Below are positions 1-12,000 of a stretch of DNA of 64,000 nt, one piece after another. The position numbers and the translations under genes were made by a program. Within the stretch, counting starts at the first letter, position 1, and each line of letters starts with the position of its first letter. Origin of the DNA: Metaphire vulgaris (taxonomy: Eukaryota > Annelida > Clitellata > Crassiclitellata > Megascolecidae); NCBI GenBank assembly GCA_018105865.1, contig CM030848.1, positions 15,913,786-15,977,785 on the forward strand. The letters run 5' to 3'. The notes below the pieces were generated by a model. It was not told where the DNA came from. It worked only from the letters and a program-made list of their open reading frames with translations, and searched no databases.

Positions 1-2244
1 CAGATTGATTTTCTGCTGAATGCCTACAACACGACGGAACAGACGCTAAACGCAGTGAACTTTCGCTATCTCGGCCAGGAGACGAACATGGCGGAGGCTT
101 TTCGCATCGCCTGTCAGAGCATGTTCACCCCGGAAAACGGCGACCGTCCCAACGCCCCTAACATCCTGATCCTGATCACGGACGGACAGTCGACGAGCCA
201 GCCGCCCGACCTCACCCTGCAGACGGCCCTCGACTGCCGCGGAAAGGGAGTCCACATCACCGCCGTCGGAATCGGTGACAGCGTCGACATGAACGAACTC
301 GGAAACTACGTCACCGACCCGGCGACCGCAAACATCTTCCTGGCTCAGGACTTCACAGACCTGAACGCCCAGCTGAGCAGGGTTCTGCCGAGTCTATGCA
401 ACGGTCAGAACGCCCGAGTCAAGACAGACGCGACTATACTCTCTTCAAGAGAAGAGAGAGAAGAGGAGGGAAGAGAGAGAGAGAGAAGAATTTGTTCCTC
501 TCTTATTAATTTTGTCAAACGATGACGATTGAACTAATTTCGCATTGAGCTTTTGAACACCCCCACTTACCATCAGAGACAGAGACAGCAAAATTGCAGA
601 TAACAGAGAGACAGAGAGACAGAGAGAGGGATGGTTGAGGATCGGCTCTTTATCAAATGATGATTCATTATATATCCATATAACAAGTTTTCTATTATCT
701 ATATAACAAACAGTGGTCAGACGGAGGACCACCGTCCATGTTACTATTTGCAAGAAATTTTATCGGATAGATAAAAATATTGGGGGTTTTAATGCACTCC
801 GTGTGTAATAGTAATTTAACGAGTTCTAATGTTGGGCCACCCGTGAGATTCACGCAAAATTGCAGATAACGTGCTCGCCATAACCCCCACTCTCAAACGT
901 TTGCCGTCGACTGGCAACATTAGCTGCTTTTCGGTTTTTCTCATTTACTTTTTGCGCTGCAACTCAAAATATAACTGGTTTCGATTGATAGGCTTACATT
1001 CTCCCTATATATCGACTTTCGCCCCATTGAGTATTCGACATTCGACATCCTTTCTCAGAGGGCCTTTCCATCTCCGTCTGCGACAGTTATTGTGTTGCAT
1101 AATGCATTATTACCAAAGACCCGTTGTTCTGACTTTTCTGATTGACGTCTAAAGATACGCGTCGATGTTGTTGTTTGTTGCTCTGTTTTGCAGTCGTTGA
1201 CGAATGCGCCAGCAATCCATGCCACAACGGCAGCAGCTGCGTCGACGGCATCAACCGGTTCACGTGTCTCTGTTCGGCTGGTTACGTCGGCGTTCGATGC
1301 GACATCTGTAAGACTCGGTCTCAGTTGTTTCCAATTGTAAAAGTGTATATTTGGCGCATGGAGGGCGCCACAAGCCAAATATTGGGTGCGCCAACATGGC
1401 CTGTTTGAAATTGGACAATGCAAGGACTAGTGCTACAGTAGGCTATAGATATGCAAAATTTCAGAAGAGTGATTAAACGAATTAAAACCACATATTCTTG
1501 TGTCCCCATCTTTTGCTGAGTCAAACCGTACTAGAATTGTCAATATATTCTGAAGAGCTTGAAATGCCACGAAAAATAATGAGCCATTTGAAACGACACT
1601 ATAAAAGTCTTTCAGAAATCTATTCTCTGTCAAATGTCTAAAAATCAATCGAGAGAAAGAGTAAGAGAACTGGTTTCTTTTATAGACCACAAAAATATTA
1701 TGAAATTGATACCCTGTTTGAAATTAAACAATGCTAGTGTTACAGTAGGCTATAGATATGCAAAAATTCAGAATAGTGATGAAACGAATTAAAAGTTTTG
1801 GCGGGAAAGAGCTCGTTTTCCGAGACAAGTTACGTCTGTGCATAACGATGTTCTCATTAAACGAGGCGCTGCTGTCATTTATAATCGTTGCTAGGCAGCG
1901 TAATTTCACGATGACGAGGCGACGTCATGCTTCCCCCGTCATTTTTGACGGGCAAACAGCCAGTTGATATAGAATTTTCCATTGATAACGTTACCGGCGC
2001 TTTCGTTAGCTGTAGGGATTATCATTCGTATACAAAGGCCTACGTTTGCATTTGTTATTGCAACTTAACAATACTGCTCTGACGAATTCGCAAAATGTGA
2101 AATACAAAGGAAAGCTGGCGAAGGCAATAGGCCTAACTGGAGAGACTAACTCTGGAATGGCATTTCAGTCTTTTCTGTCCCAAAGTTTGGAATTATTTCC
2201 TTCTGTCTGTTAGATGAGATCTTCCAGTTGTCTCTCCCACCATA

Positions 2245-2278
<34 letters not shown>

Positions 2279-2953
2279 TCAAAAGCGAAGTCATGCACCG
2301 TTATTGCTAAGACTTGCACATTGTAGTGCTGCGTGTCCTTGTCTTTGTCTCTGTGCGTCAGCTTGCCTCAGCTACGCCGATGTTGTCTTCATGGTTGACT
2401 ACGCGGCCAGCGTTCGTTGGGAAGTCAGACCAAACATCACGAACTTCCTGAAGAACTCAGTCACGGAGATCAGCGTTAACAACGACATCATGAGGGTCGC
2501 CTTCATGTACTTCACCGACAGACCGTACGTCCTGCTCAACCTCAGCGCCTCAACGAAACTCACCGATCTCCTGTTCGCAGCGTACACGGGCTCGGCACCG
2601 ATCGGCGGTCCGTCGAACCTGACCGCCGCCTTCGTCGCCCTCAAGGGCATCTTCAACGCCCAGGGCGGCGATCGCCCGAATGCCACGAACATCGCCGTCA
2701 TCGTCATCGACCACGTCCCCACCGTCGACCTCAACGGGACGACGGCTCAGGCGATCGGCGCCCATACGCAGGGCATTTACACGATCCTGTTGACGGTGGG
2801 CGAGGGCATGAACAGCGGTCGACAGTTCATCCAACTGCAGGCGCTGGCCAGCGACCCCGTCGGAATCAACTTCCTCAACGTCTGGAACTACAGCTCTCTG
2901 CCGAGGATAGCCCCGGAAGTGGCCACCAAGATGTGCAACCGTAAGCTATGCAG

Positions 2954-3030
<77 letters not shown>

Positions 3031-4471
3031 GTGGCCCAAAAAACAAAAGTTAAAAATTGTTTCTCCACAAGGCTGCACATGTTCCACTTGATGTTAGTAA
3101 TAGATATGCAAAATGTTATGATGATCTGACGATATTTAGAGGTAGCTACCAATTGCAACTTCTTGTTGGATGTATACGATAATCAGAAAATGAGCAGTTT
3201 ATTACTGTCTGCCGCACTGTAATAGTGTAATGCAAACCATTCAACTTACCTATAACAGATTGAAATCCAAAATAATAAAATGCAGTATCAGCCTTTCAAT
3301 CAGTTTAATTGGTAGCGGTATAATAAATTAAGTAGAGTTAGCAAAGAGCCCAGAGTCTTTAGGGTAAACGTAAGAGAGTCTTAGCTTCAAAGTCTTAAAA
3401 CAGTCAGACACCTGATAGATATCCAAAATGCGGGTCCAGATTCCTTGAAGGCATCGACTGGGCTTCAATCGGTGCAAATATGAAGGCCCTACGACACCAC
3501 AAATTTTCGCTCAAATTTCGAAAAAACCCTGTAACATGAAAAATTTTCGGGGGACCCAAAAATTCATGTCGATTTTTCACCCAAATTTCTCTTTAGAACC
3601 CTCAAACGCCTTACAGTGATGTCAGTGGACTAGAAAAATCCGTCATTTGCCACCCTATTAATGTGTCTATATTGCAAAATATAATAATGGTGGCTAAACA
3701 TTGTATAGATGTTTAACCCCTTAATCTATTCACAGTCAAATGTCTAAAAATTCAGAAGAGTGATGAAATGCATTAAAACCACATATTGTTGTGTCCCCAT
3801 CTTTGTTCTGTCGAACCGTACTAGAATGGTCAATATATTCTCTCACTTTTTTTCTAGAGCCTTCGAAATGCCACGAAAAATAATGAGCCATTTGAAACGA
3901 CACTATACAAAGTCTTTGAGAAATCTATTCTCTGTCAATTGTCTAAAAATCAATCGAGAGATAAGAGGGCGCTTAAAAAGTACCGAGAGGCAAACCCTTC
4001 ATCATCAGCCGCCCAAATCAAATGAGTAATTAAACAGTCAGCAGTAAGGAGTTGCTTCTGGTAGCGACCTTCAAATATGCATCAATATGTACAAAAACCT
4101 TCCTGCACACTCTTTTTACGTAGTGTAACAAGGGCAGCCTTGTGGAGAACCTAAAATTAAACTTTTTTTCTTTCCCATAGTATGGAATATCACAATCTTT
4201 CTAATATCTGCATGCAGAACTTTGACTCTTGCAATGAATTTGACAATATATCGAGAGAGCGTGAAATGCCAGAATGTTACAGCGAGCGCACATAACATAT
4301 AGACAATCGTTCGAAGCCTTGTTTTATGTTCTTCTGAAGAGAAGGACGATTGTCTCAGCCAGCCGTGTCTAAACAACGGACTGTGCATCGATGGAATCAA
4401 CCAATACGTCTGCAACTGCGGAAATTCCTATTCTGGAAACAACTGCGAAAGAGGTTCTTTAGAAATCTGCA

Positions 4472-4532
<61 letters not shown>

Positions 4533-5306
4533 CGAAAGCGTCGCTCTGCGGATAATCGTTGGCTAAAGGTCTGTTTTCGTTCAAAAAAAGATAAAATTTT
4601 CATTCAGAGAATTGCCTGATGAAAGGATTTCCCACGATCACGCTTAGAACTCTTTGTTCATGGTACATGGTACCTTGTCTGGCGCTGAGTTAGCATTGAA
4701 CGCCTGTTGTTGTTGTTGTCGTTGTTGATCGTAGCTTGCACAGTCTCTTTGGACGTAGTCTTCATATGCGATGAGTCCGGAAGCCTTGAGCTCGGCGGTT
4801 ACGATATTCAAATCGATCTTATGAACAAAATCGTCGATGGACTGAACTTCGAAAACGGACGAACTCAGATGGCGTTCGTCACCTTTGCCAGGAACACGAT
4901 GGTTCAGTTCTACCTGAACACGTTCACCGGTGCAAACGCCAAGGCGGACATCCTGAACGCGCTGAGAATCAACGACGTCTACGACGGAACGGACATTGCG
5001 CAGGCTCTGAGGACCGTCCGGACGGACGTCCTGACGAAGGGCCGGAGGTCGAGCGTTCCGGCGGTCTGCATTCTTCTCAGCGATGGAAGGGCAAACTACG
5101 ACGCGGATGCCATCGGATTTGAGGCGAGTCAGCTCCAGAGCAGCTGTACGGTCTACGCTGTATCCATCCAGGAGGATCCACAACAGGATGTGATGGACAC
5201 GATAGCAACGTCACCAGCTCAACTGTATACGTTCATGGTTCCGTTTCGATCGAATGTCACCGACGTTTCAAACGGCGTTCTCGATCAACTCTGTCTGATG
5301 AACTAA
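1..5306 (+). CDS. vWA/EGF-repeat extracellular protein, 3' part (5' end outside window)
   Basis: This looks like a secreted adhesion or matrix protein of the matrilin/collagen-VI style. Exons are 1-403 (vWA, entered mid-domain), 1194-1307 (EGF), 2362-2940 (vWA), 4340-4453 (EGF) and 4744-5306 (vWA, TAA stop). All junctions are phase 1, and both EGF exons are exactly 114 nt. EGF1 reads V-D-E-C with six cysteines and a D..F pair after the fourth cysteine, which fits a calcium-binding EGF. The third vWA has a perfect MIDAS (D-E-S-G-S), a distal Thr (D-G-T-D) and L-S-D-G. The second vWA starts D-Y-A-A-S, so one MIDAS serine is lost. Each vWA ends in a conserved Cys (LCN, MCN, LCL). No transmembrane segment or further module precedes the stop. 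The exact family is unknown because the N-terminus is missing. Confidence 0.88.
1425..1800. repeat. Intronic dispersed repeat (first copy plus partial duplicate)
   Basis: About 220 bp from 1450 recur at 3745-3970 (ACCGTACTAGAAT, AATGCCACGAAAAATAATGA, AATCTATTCTCTGTCAA). In addition, GCTATAGATATGCAAAA with its surroundings occurs twice within this block (about 1442 and 1749). All copies lie in introns of the vWA/EGF gene. Confidence 0.6.
2956..3028. repeat. (TA)n microsatellite beside a splice donor
   Basis: A pure AT dinucleotide run of about 73 bp begins 15 nt after the vWA exon donor at 2940/2941. Confidence 0.95.
3401..3723. repeat. Inverted copy of the 330-bp satellite monomer inside a vWA/EGF intron
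   Basis: The reverse complement matches the monomers near 56.0-63.2 kb over nearly the whole unit (ACACCTGATAGATATCCAAA, CATCGACTGGGCTTCAATC, CCCAAATTTCTCTTTAGAAC, CCTATTAATGTGTCTATAT). Confidence 0.75.
3735..3972. repeat. Intronic dispersed repeat (second copy)
   Basis: It is collinear with 1450-1670 apart from a short insertion near 3845 (TCACTTTTTTTCTAGAG). A further diverged piece lies at 4237-4275. Confidence 0.6.
4473..4531. repeat. (TCA)n microsatellite beside a splice donor
   Basis: A trinucleotide run of about 59 bp begins 19 nt after the EGF exon end at 4453. Confidence 0.95.
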
Positions 5307-5315
5307 CTGCTGTTC

Positions 5316-5316
<1 letters not shown>

Positions 5317-5391
<75 letters not shown>
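5317..5391. repeat. (ATC)n microsatellite in the 3' UTR
   Basis: A trinucleotide run of about 75 bp begins 10 nt after the vWA/EGF stop codon. Confidence 0.95.
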
Positions 5392-6330
5392 GACAGAACT
5401 ACTGCACGCATGCATGTCCCTCGACCTGTACGAATTCTTCGGTATGCTGATGTCATCTATTCAAATTCGACTGCTTTCTCGTTTTTGGGCGAATTTCCGT
5501 TGTAAATGGTCTGTTGAATATTTCGGAAGAATTTCTGGTCCGATGATGTCAGGTAGACTACTAGCTCCGTCGCAAATGAAGTACCCGTTTAAGTAGGCTA
5601 CTTGGTCAGAATCTGTTGTGCACAGTACTTGGAAGATAACCAAGCACTCCATTCGATATAACATTGTTAAAATTAATATTTTGGCGCAGAAGCAGACGTA
5701 ATTTCAAAGCAGTCGTGCGTTACAATGAATTAACTTTATTTTAGCCAGAAATTTATCCAATTCAAGCGATCACCAGTGTCTGATCTCACTGGATTTTGAT
5801 TCTCAGCTAAACGCTATAATTATTACCTATTAGTGTTGCGTTGTGGTGATTCTGCAGATGCATTGGTTGAACGTGTTCAACTAAACGATCCTGCAACTGA
5901 AGCTGTCTTTCATTTTATAAAGCATCCCTGTTTATAGACTCTCAGCTGCTCTTGCGAATAGGTTGAGAAGTTCTGTTTTTCTCTGTACATAAGCTTAATG
6001 TTTTTATGACAATTTGTCAATATATTATGAAAATGCTTATAACACGGATATGGCTTAGGCCAATTTAATGAATAAGCGAGTCTTATTCATTGCTGGTACG
6101 TTCTTGAGAACGCGAAAGATTCATACTGAAATGGACTTTAAAGATATTACTAATCGCAGAGTAACTATAACTACTAACTCTAACCAACAACTAACAACGA
6201 GTTATTTGTTTTCTTCATGAATTTTCGTCAAATTTCTCAACATTTTAACGATGTTCAGGTGTTTTTTGATCGCCAGTTAGTCGCCTTCATCGTCGTCATT
6301 TTCATCAGCATAGGCTAATGAGGGTGCCCT

Positions 6331-6586
6331 AGCGAATGCCGATGCAACTACTAAATGGACCCCAAGCGAATGCCGATGCAACTACTAAATGGACCCCAAG
6401 CGAATGCTGATGCAACTACTAAATGGACGATGCCTACTAAATGGCGATGCTGATGCAACTACTAAATGGACCCCAAACGAATGCTGATGCAACTACGAAT
6501 GCCGATGCAACTACTAAATGGACCCCAAGCGAATGCAACTACTAAATGGACCCCAAGCGAATGCTGATGCAAATACTAAATAGCCC
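6331..6586. repeat. Minisatellite, unit about 34 bp
   Basis: The unit AGCGAATGCCGATGCAACTA followed by CTAAATGGACCCCA repeats about seven times, with some truncated units and GCC/GCT variants. Confidence 0.85.
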
Positions 6587-9075
6587 CTTGCAACTGCTTA
6601 TGCAATCACAATCTAAGAGTGAAGATGCTGATTTTTGGCACTTGTCCTCAAAACGTTGCTTAAGCAAAAGACCATGAAAACTGAAGATAAGGTCAACAAA
6701 ATAATCTAAATACAATATTTCTTCTACCTGCAATTTTAATCAGTTATGACGTTATGTGTACCACTAAATGCTAAAAATTATCACACGCAACCAAGTAGCA
6801 ACTGGGGGGGCGGGAGGGGGCGGGGAGGAGCATTGGGGCCGCACCCCGGTTCAGTGGCAGACAGGCAGTGAACTGGTGCAAAGACGAAGATGAATTTTTC
6901 TAGACGGTTGAGATTGATTGCCTGTCAGCTGCTACAACGTCTGCAATATTTCTTCAGAGTTCAAGATTTGAATCTAATGTCATAAAAATTCTTTAGCAGT
7001 GGGGGCTCCACCCAAGACCCCGCTGGAGAGCTGACGACGCTTCCAAAACCGACCAATCGCATCACTGTAAAAAGAGTGTCAAAAAATGCTTGTAGAAACT
7101 TCACAAATAAAAATTTTCATCAATGAAAACGTTTCAATAAAATTCACACAAATCAACACAGAAAAGCCAAGTCACAACAATGTGAATAAAAAGTAATAGC
7201 CAAGTTACAATAACAAGCAATAGGGTTAATAGGCAAAAAATAAAGGCACATATCAAATAGACTTACTAATAAGAACTATGTCTAAAAGCATTTTCATGAC
7301 AAGGCAATAAATGAGCCTAATAGTTACCATGGTTACTACAGCAGAATACAAGAATACATGTACAGTTAGTTCTAACTCATATGCAAACCAACCAAACTCA
7401 TGGTACCCGAAGTACCACATACATGTGTGCATAAAATGAAAACTAGAAATTTTACATATATATATTTTCTAAAATTCCAGAATAATGAACAAACTGAAAA
7501 AACTAAAAGCCAATATAATATGATAGCAAACTCTGGAAGTTAAAAGTAACAACAAATGGTGAAAGAAGTAATTTGCAAGAAAACAAGATTGGCAAACACT
7601 AGGAATGATCAAAAATGGTCATCAATAAGATATCAAAAGGTACAAATATAAGTCAAGTAATTGCTAGATATTACAACTTGTGAAGAAACAGTGAAACATG
7701 CTAACAGAACATCACACAATACTCAAATATACGTGTATAAAAGTATGTACGATAATAATCTCTGCTACCATCTTATAAATAACTTCAGTCATTCTGCTAA
7801 TCTTGATAAACATAATCGCTCAAAGCCAAAGTCTGCAACTTTTGGAATAATTGTTTTATAATTCTGCTTCATTTACTACTAAAGTAAACCAATATAACCG
7901 TAAGCAAAATCTCAAGTCAGTGTAAAGCTAAAACCAACATTGATAAAAATATCACCGTTAATAACATAAAGAAATTGTGTAAAATTGAATTTTAAAAAAA
8001 ACACAACAGGTGAATATCAGACTACAGTCAGACCCACTTAATGCCACTCTACTTAATATCACAGCATTTCTCATCCCAGTCGCCATGAACACTGTTCACT
8101 TTTTGTCACTTAATGGCACTTAATTTGAATGGTGGCTTGATCGTGGCATTAATTGGCTTTGACTGTAGATGTAAAAGATTTTAGACTAACAACTAAAATT
8201 AAAATACGAATATAAAATATATAAGATCATCTCAAAAATAATAACTGATTCAGTTTCAAGCAATTCCTGAAATAACTACAAAAGCACAAGGCATCAGATC
8301 AACAAAGCCATGATATTCAACAAAAGTATTCAATAAAATATAACTCCCATAAAGATCATAATCTAACTGATGATGCTCCTCTATAAGGCATTTCACTAAT
8401 AGCTGCTTTCACTTGCATTAGCACTTAATTAGTCAGCGCTTATTCAAAATGCTATTAAATATTTTCAGATCATAATTCAGTACACGTACTTTCCACATAA
8501 CTTTAGCATTCAATGCTCTCACAAAAGAATTACCTGCATATTTCAGCTCTTTACACGATTACGCTGAGTAAAACTGGTATTACATGCATGATTAGTTGAG
8601 TACAGAACCGGGAAATATGTTAAGATTCTGTGCATATGCTAATTACACAAAAGAGCTAAGCTAAGAATATAATTTGCAGAGAAATTGTCTCTTTGAGTAC
8701 AGACATATTCAGATCTTTCAACTAAGCCATCTAAGCTATACTCTCATCTGGTGAAGCAAATCTGTTCTGATTTCGATGCGACCAGGCTACAGACTTGAAG
8801 ACTTTTCTGTCACACTGGAATCTTGAAAATCAAACCTACAAATATTTAAAAGCATTTGACCACCTTCAACACCTGAGAAATATATTCCGCCTCTCACGTT
8901 GCTTCTGCCACTCTAAGACAGACTCTGTAGGATGACAAAAAAAGAGAAAAGAATATTAAAATCTAAAATAACACTATTCTAGGTTGCAAACAATTCACAA
9001 ACTTTCAATTATCAAACAAGAAAAATGCTGCAAATAACACGTAATCGAAATAGTCGTATGAAAGCAGCATGGCTC

Positions 9076-12000
9076 CTACCAATCAGTGAATGGCTTGCTT
9101 AGATCTTCAACTGTTGATAGATGAAGATGAAGAACTCCCATGTTGATCCTCTGCTTAGAGAAAAGGCTAACTGAGTTCTTAACCATTACCTCCAAAGTGC
9201 GACTGGACGCCTCTGCCTTTGTCAAAACCCACTCAAACCTAAATAATCAGAGGAACAACATAACAAAAGAACTAAGACACCTTTTGAAATAAGTTACAAT
9301 AATAACAATATTAAGTTCTTAGATTATTAAGAAATTCTGGATAAATGCTACTGCCAATTACTTCACAAAGACTAAATCTTCTTGCAGTAACAACAAAACT
9401 TTTGAATCTAATTTCCAACCCTAACCATCTACTAGCCCTGTTCCTTTGGTTCACAGAGGGATTTTTACCAGAGAGCCATTGGGTCCAACGTCTCATTTCA
9501 ATCCCAATTCTTGAAGTAACAGAGCAGAAGAGAATTGAAACTATTTACGTCTCATCATAGATGGGATTTAGGTCGTTCTTCTTCGTCTGGGTTTTACGCT
9601 TCGACGCGCTTGATCTGTCCGGCAGCAGATACAAGCGAACATAAGGGTCGGCAAGATTGTCAGAATCGCAAGGAATCAACCCGCTAAAGCCAAACACAAT
9701 CAACAATTCGGATAAAAAATATAAATTACGCATTTCAAACACATTTCATTGACTAAATCACACTCAGAATTAGAGTTGTATCTGAGAGTCAGCTGAGCAG
9801 GGGGAGGGTAAGACACTTTAACTGCTTCACTACGCTAAACAAATTTGTTGAATAAATTAACAACACCACAAAGCAGTGACAAGGATATTCCCCCACCTCC
9901 ACCCCCCAAATACCACCCGGGATAGAAGATTCACCAGATACTGTGTCAAATATAAGCGATAGCAGAAAACCGTGAAACACAACAGAAAGACATGAAATTA
10001 TGAAGGCCTTCAATTTCTCTGACAGGATTCTAGATAAGCAGCCGAGGATAGCAACCACAGGAGCAAGAATAAATACCAGCGGCAATTAAAAAAACACGGA
10101 ATCAAACTGCTTAACTGAATCCCAGAAACAGAATAAGTGTTCGCAGGACGACTACTTACGTGCATTGATGGATGACGATGATCAGCCTCTGCCTCTGGCC
10201 GCTGTAACGAAGAGTGAGTTTTACCTGACCAAACCTCCCATCGCTAAACAAACAAACAAGATTAAGCACACCTAATAGAAGCGATATACAGAAACAGACG
10301 TCCTTTTAAATTAACATAGTGGCACAGAAACAAAAGTTGTCCTGTGAACGCTAAGCCAAAAGAAACTAAGAGATCTCAGAAGTCCCTTTGCTGAAAGGTA
10401 TCTTTGAACTTCTACTTCTATCTCTCTATAAAAATGCTTCAGACGGACGTGGAAAGACAAAGCTTGAATAATGCAGAGTACTGTGACACTGCCCTCAGCC
10501 ACTACCGTCAATGCAAAATATCAACTCAAAAGGGCTTTAACCCCTTAACTGTGAACCCCGGATATATCTGTCCATTTTACATTGAGTTACAGTTAAATAC
10601 CCAGTTAAGGGGCTAAGAATGCCATTTCTGAACTGAACATTTCTTTCTCAAATGATTTCAAATTGAATTCTGGAGCTACATAGATCTGAATGTGATGCTG
10701 ACCAGCTTTACTGTAGTTTATGTACCAAATTTTCATAAAAACTTACACCATATTAACAAGAGCAGAGATAAAACTTAGCAAAATGTTTACTGTTTACTGT
10801 GACAGAGACAATATCGAAGACCTGGAGTCTGTTCCGTCATTAGCGTCAAAATGCTTTAGAAATGAATCAGGCCCTTGTCATTAGTCAACTAAAAGACAAA
10901 ATCTTTTAGTGATGCTCCAAAATCGAGACTGAACTTCAAATGCATTCACCGTTGTAAGGCAAGACCTCGAAATCTAAGACCAGTTGCATCTGGCTTATCA
11001 GGACTGTTGCCGACGGCAGTGTCTGACATCGCTGGCACCGCCACAACATCAGCATCTGCAACCATCTGAGATTCATCACTTGACTGTGGCACGGGAGACG
11101 CTGGATTAGACGCTGCAATGACTTCATCCGTTATGTCGTCATCTTCCTCGTCATTGTCGTTGGCAACGGGCTTACTGACCGATAAAATCTATAGCGGCAG
11201 CATAACAGTTAGCTCCCATGTTTTTTCAGAGCAAAAGGTTTCAATTTCAAAACAAAGTATACAGCAGTATTCTAAAAAATTAAGAAAAATACCACATATC
11301 CAAATATCAACCATAAATATACAGTGCTACAGTAAAAACAACTAGAACATTGTGGTGTCATCATATTTTGGACCGATCAGTTTCAACATTTGGCTGTCTC
11401 TTTCCACTCGAACTCAATCCACTGTTGACACCCAATTAGTCTCTTCTACTGGACAGAAACTTTTAAATTTCCACAAACTCTTCAAAATCTGTCAACATCC
11501 AAAAGCAACATTCTAAAAGTTAGACCTGCAATCGCAATTTTCAGAGTCTGGTAGCAAAGACAGTGAAACTGCCCCCCCCCCCCCATCTGCCTCTTCTCAC
11601 CCGAAGGATAACGGTCAGACGGATGCTGCACTCGCTCTTGGCGTTCTTCAGTGAAAAAGGTCTAGCGACAGCCATGTCGGTCGAAGACAACAGAGTGCTG
11701 AGCTTAATTTTACGGTCGCCCAACTTCTTATCGTTATTTCCACTGTCAAGGACCTACAGACAAAGAAATTTAATGTTACGGATAGCACCCGATTAGAGGC
11801 TGGAATTATACAATTCCAATGAAAAGTTCAGCGCTTGCACATAAATCCAAGATCCTCCAGGATATGAGGTCGGATGGGCACTATATGACTCAGCTATGGT
11901 CGGACTAATCAGCATAACTCAAAAACAAAATTAAGCACAAATTTCAAGTAAAAAAATTAAATAGATGAATCACAGAGAAAGTGAGTCGTTGTGTATTGAC

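Larger units (their letters stand above)
5307..9075. other. Intergenic region between convergent vWA/EGF and ESYT genes
   Basis: Apart from the (ATC)n array and the minisatellite I see no gene. The sequence is AT-rich with no coding-like open frame and probably holds both 3' UTRs. A G-rich low-complexity patch at 6804-6840 may be a MITE remnant. Nothing else is recognisable. Confidence 0.6.
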
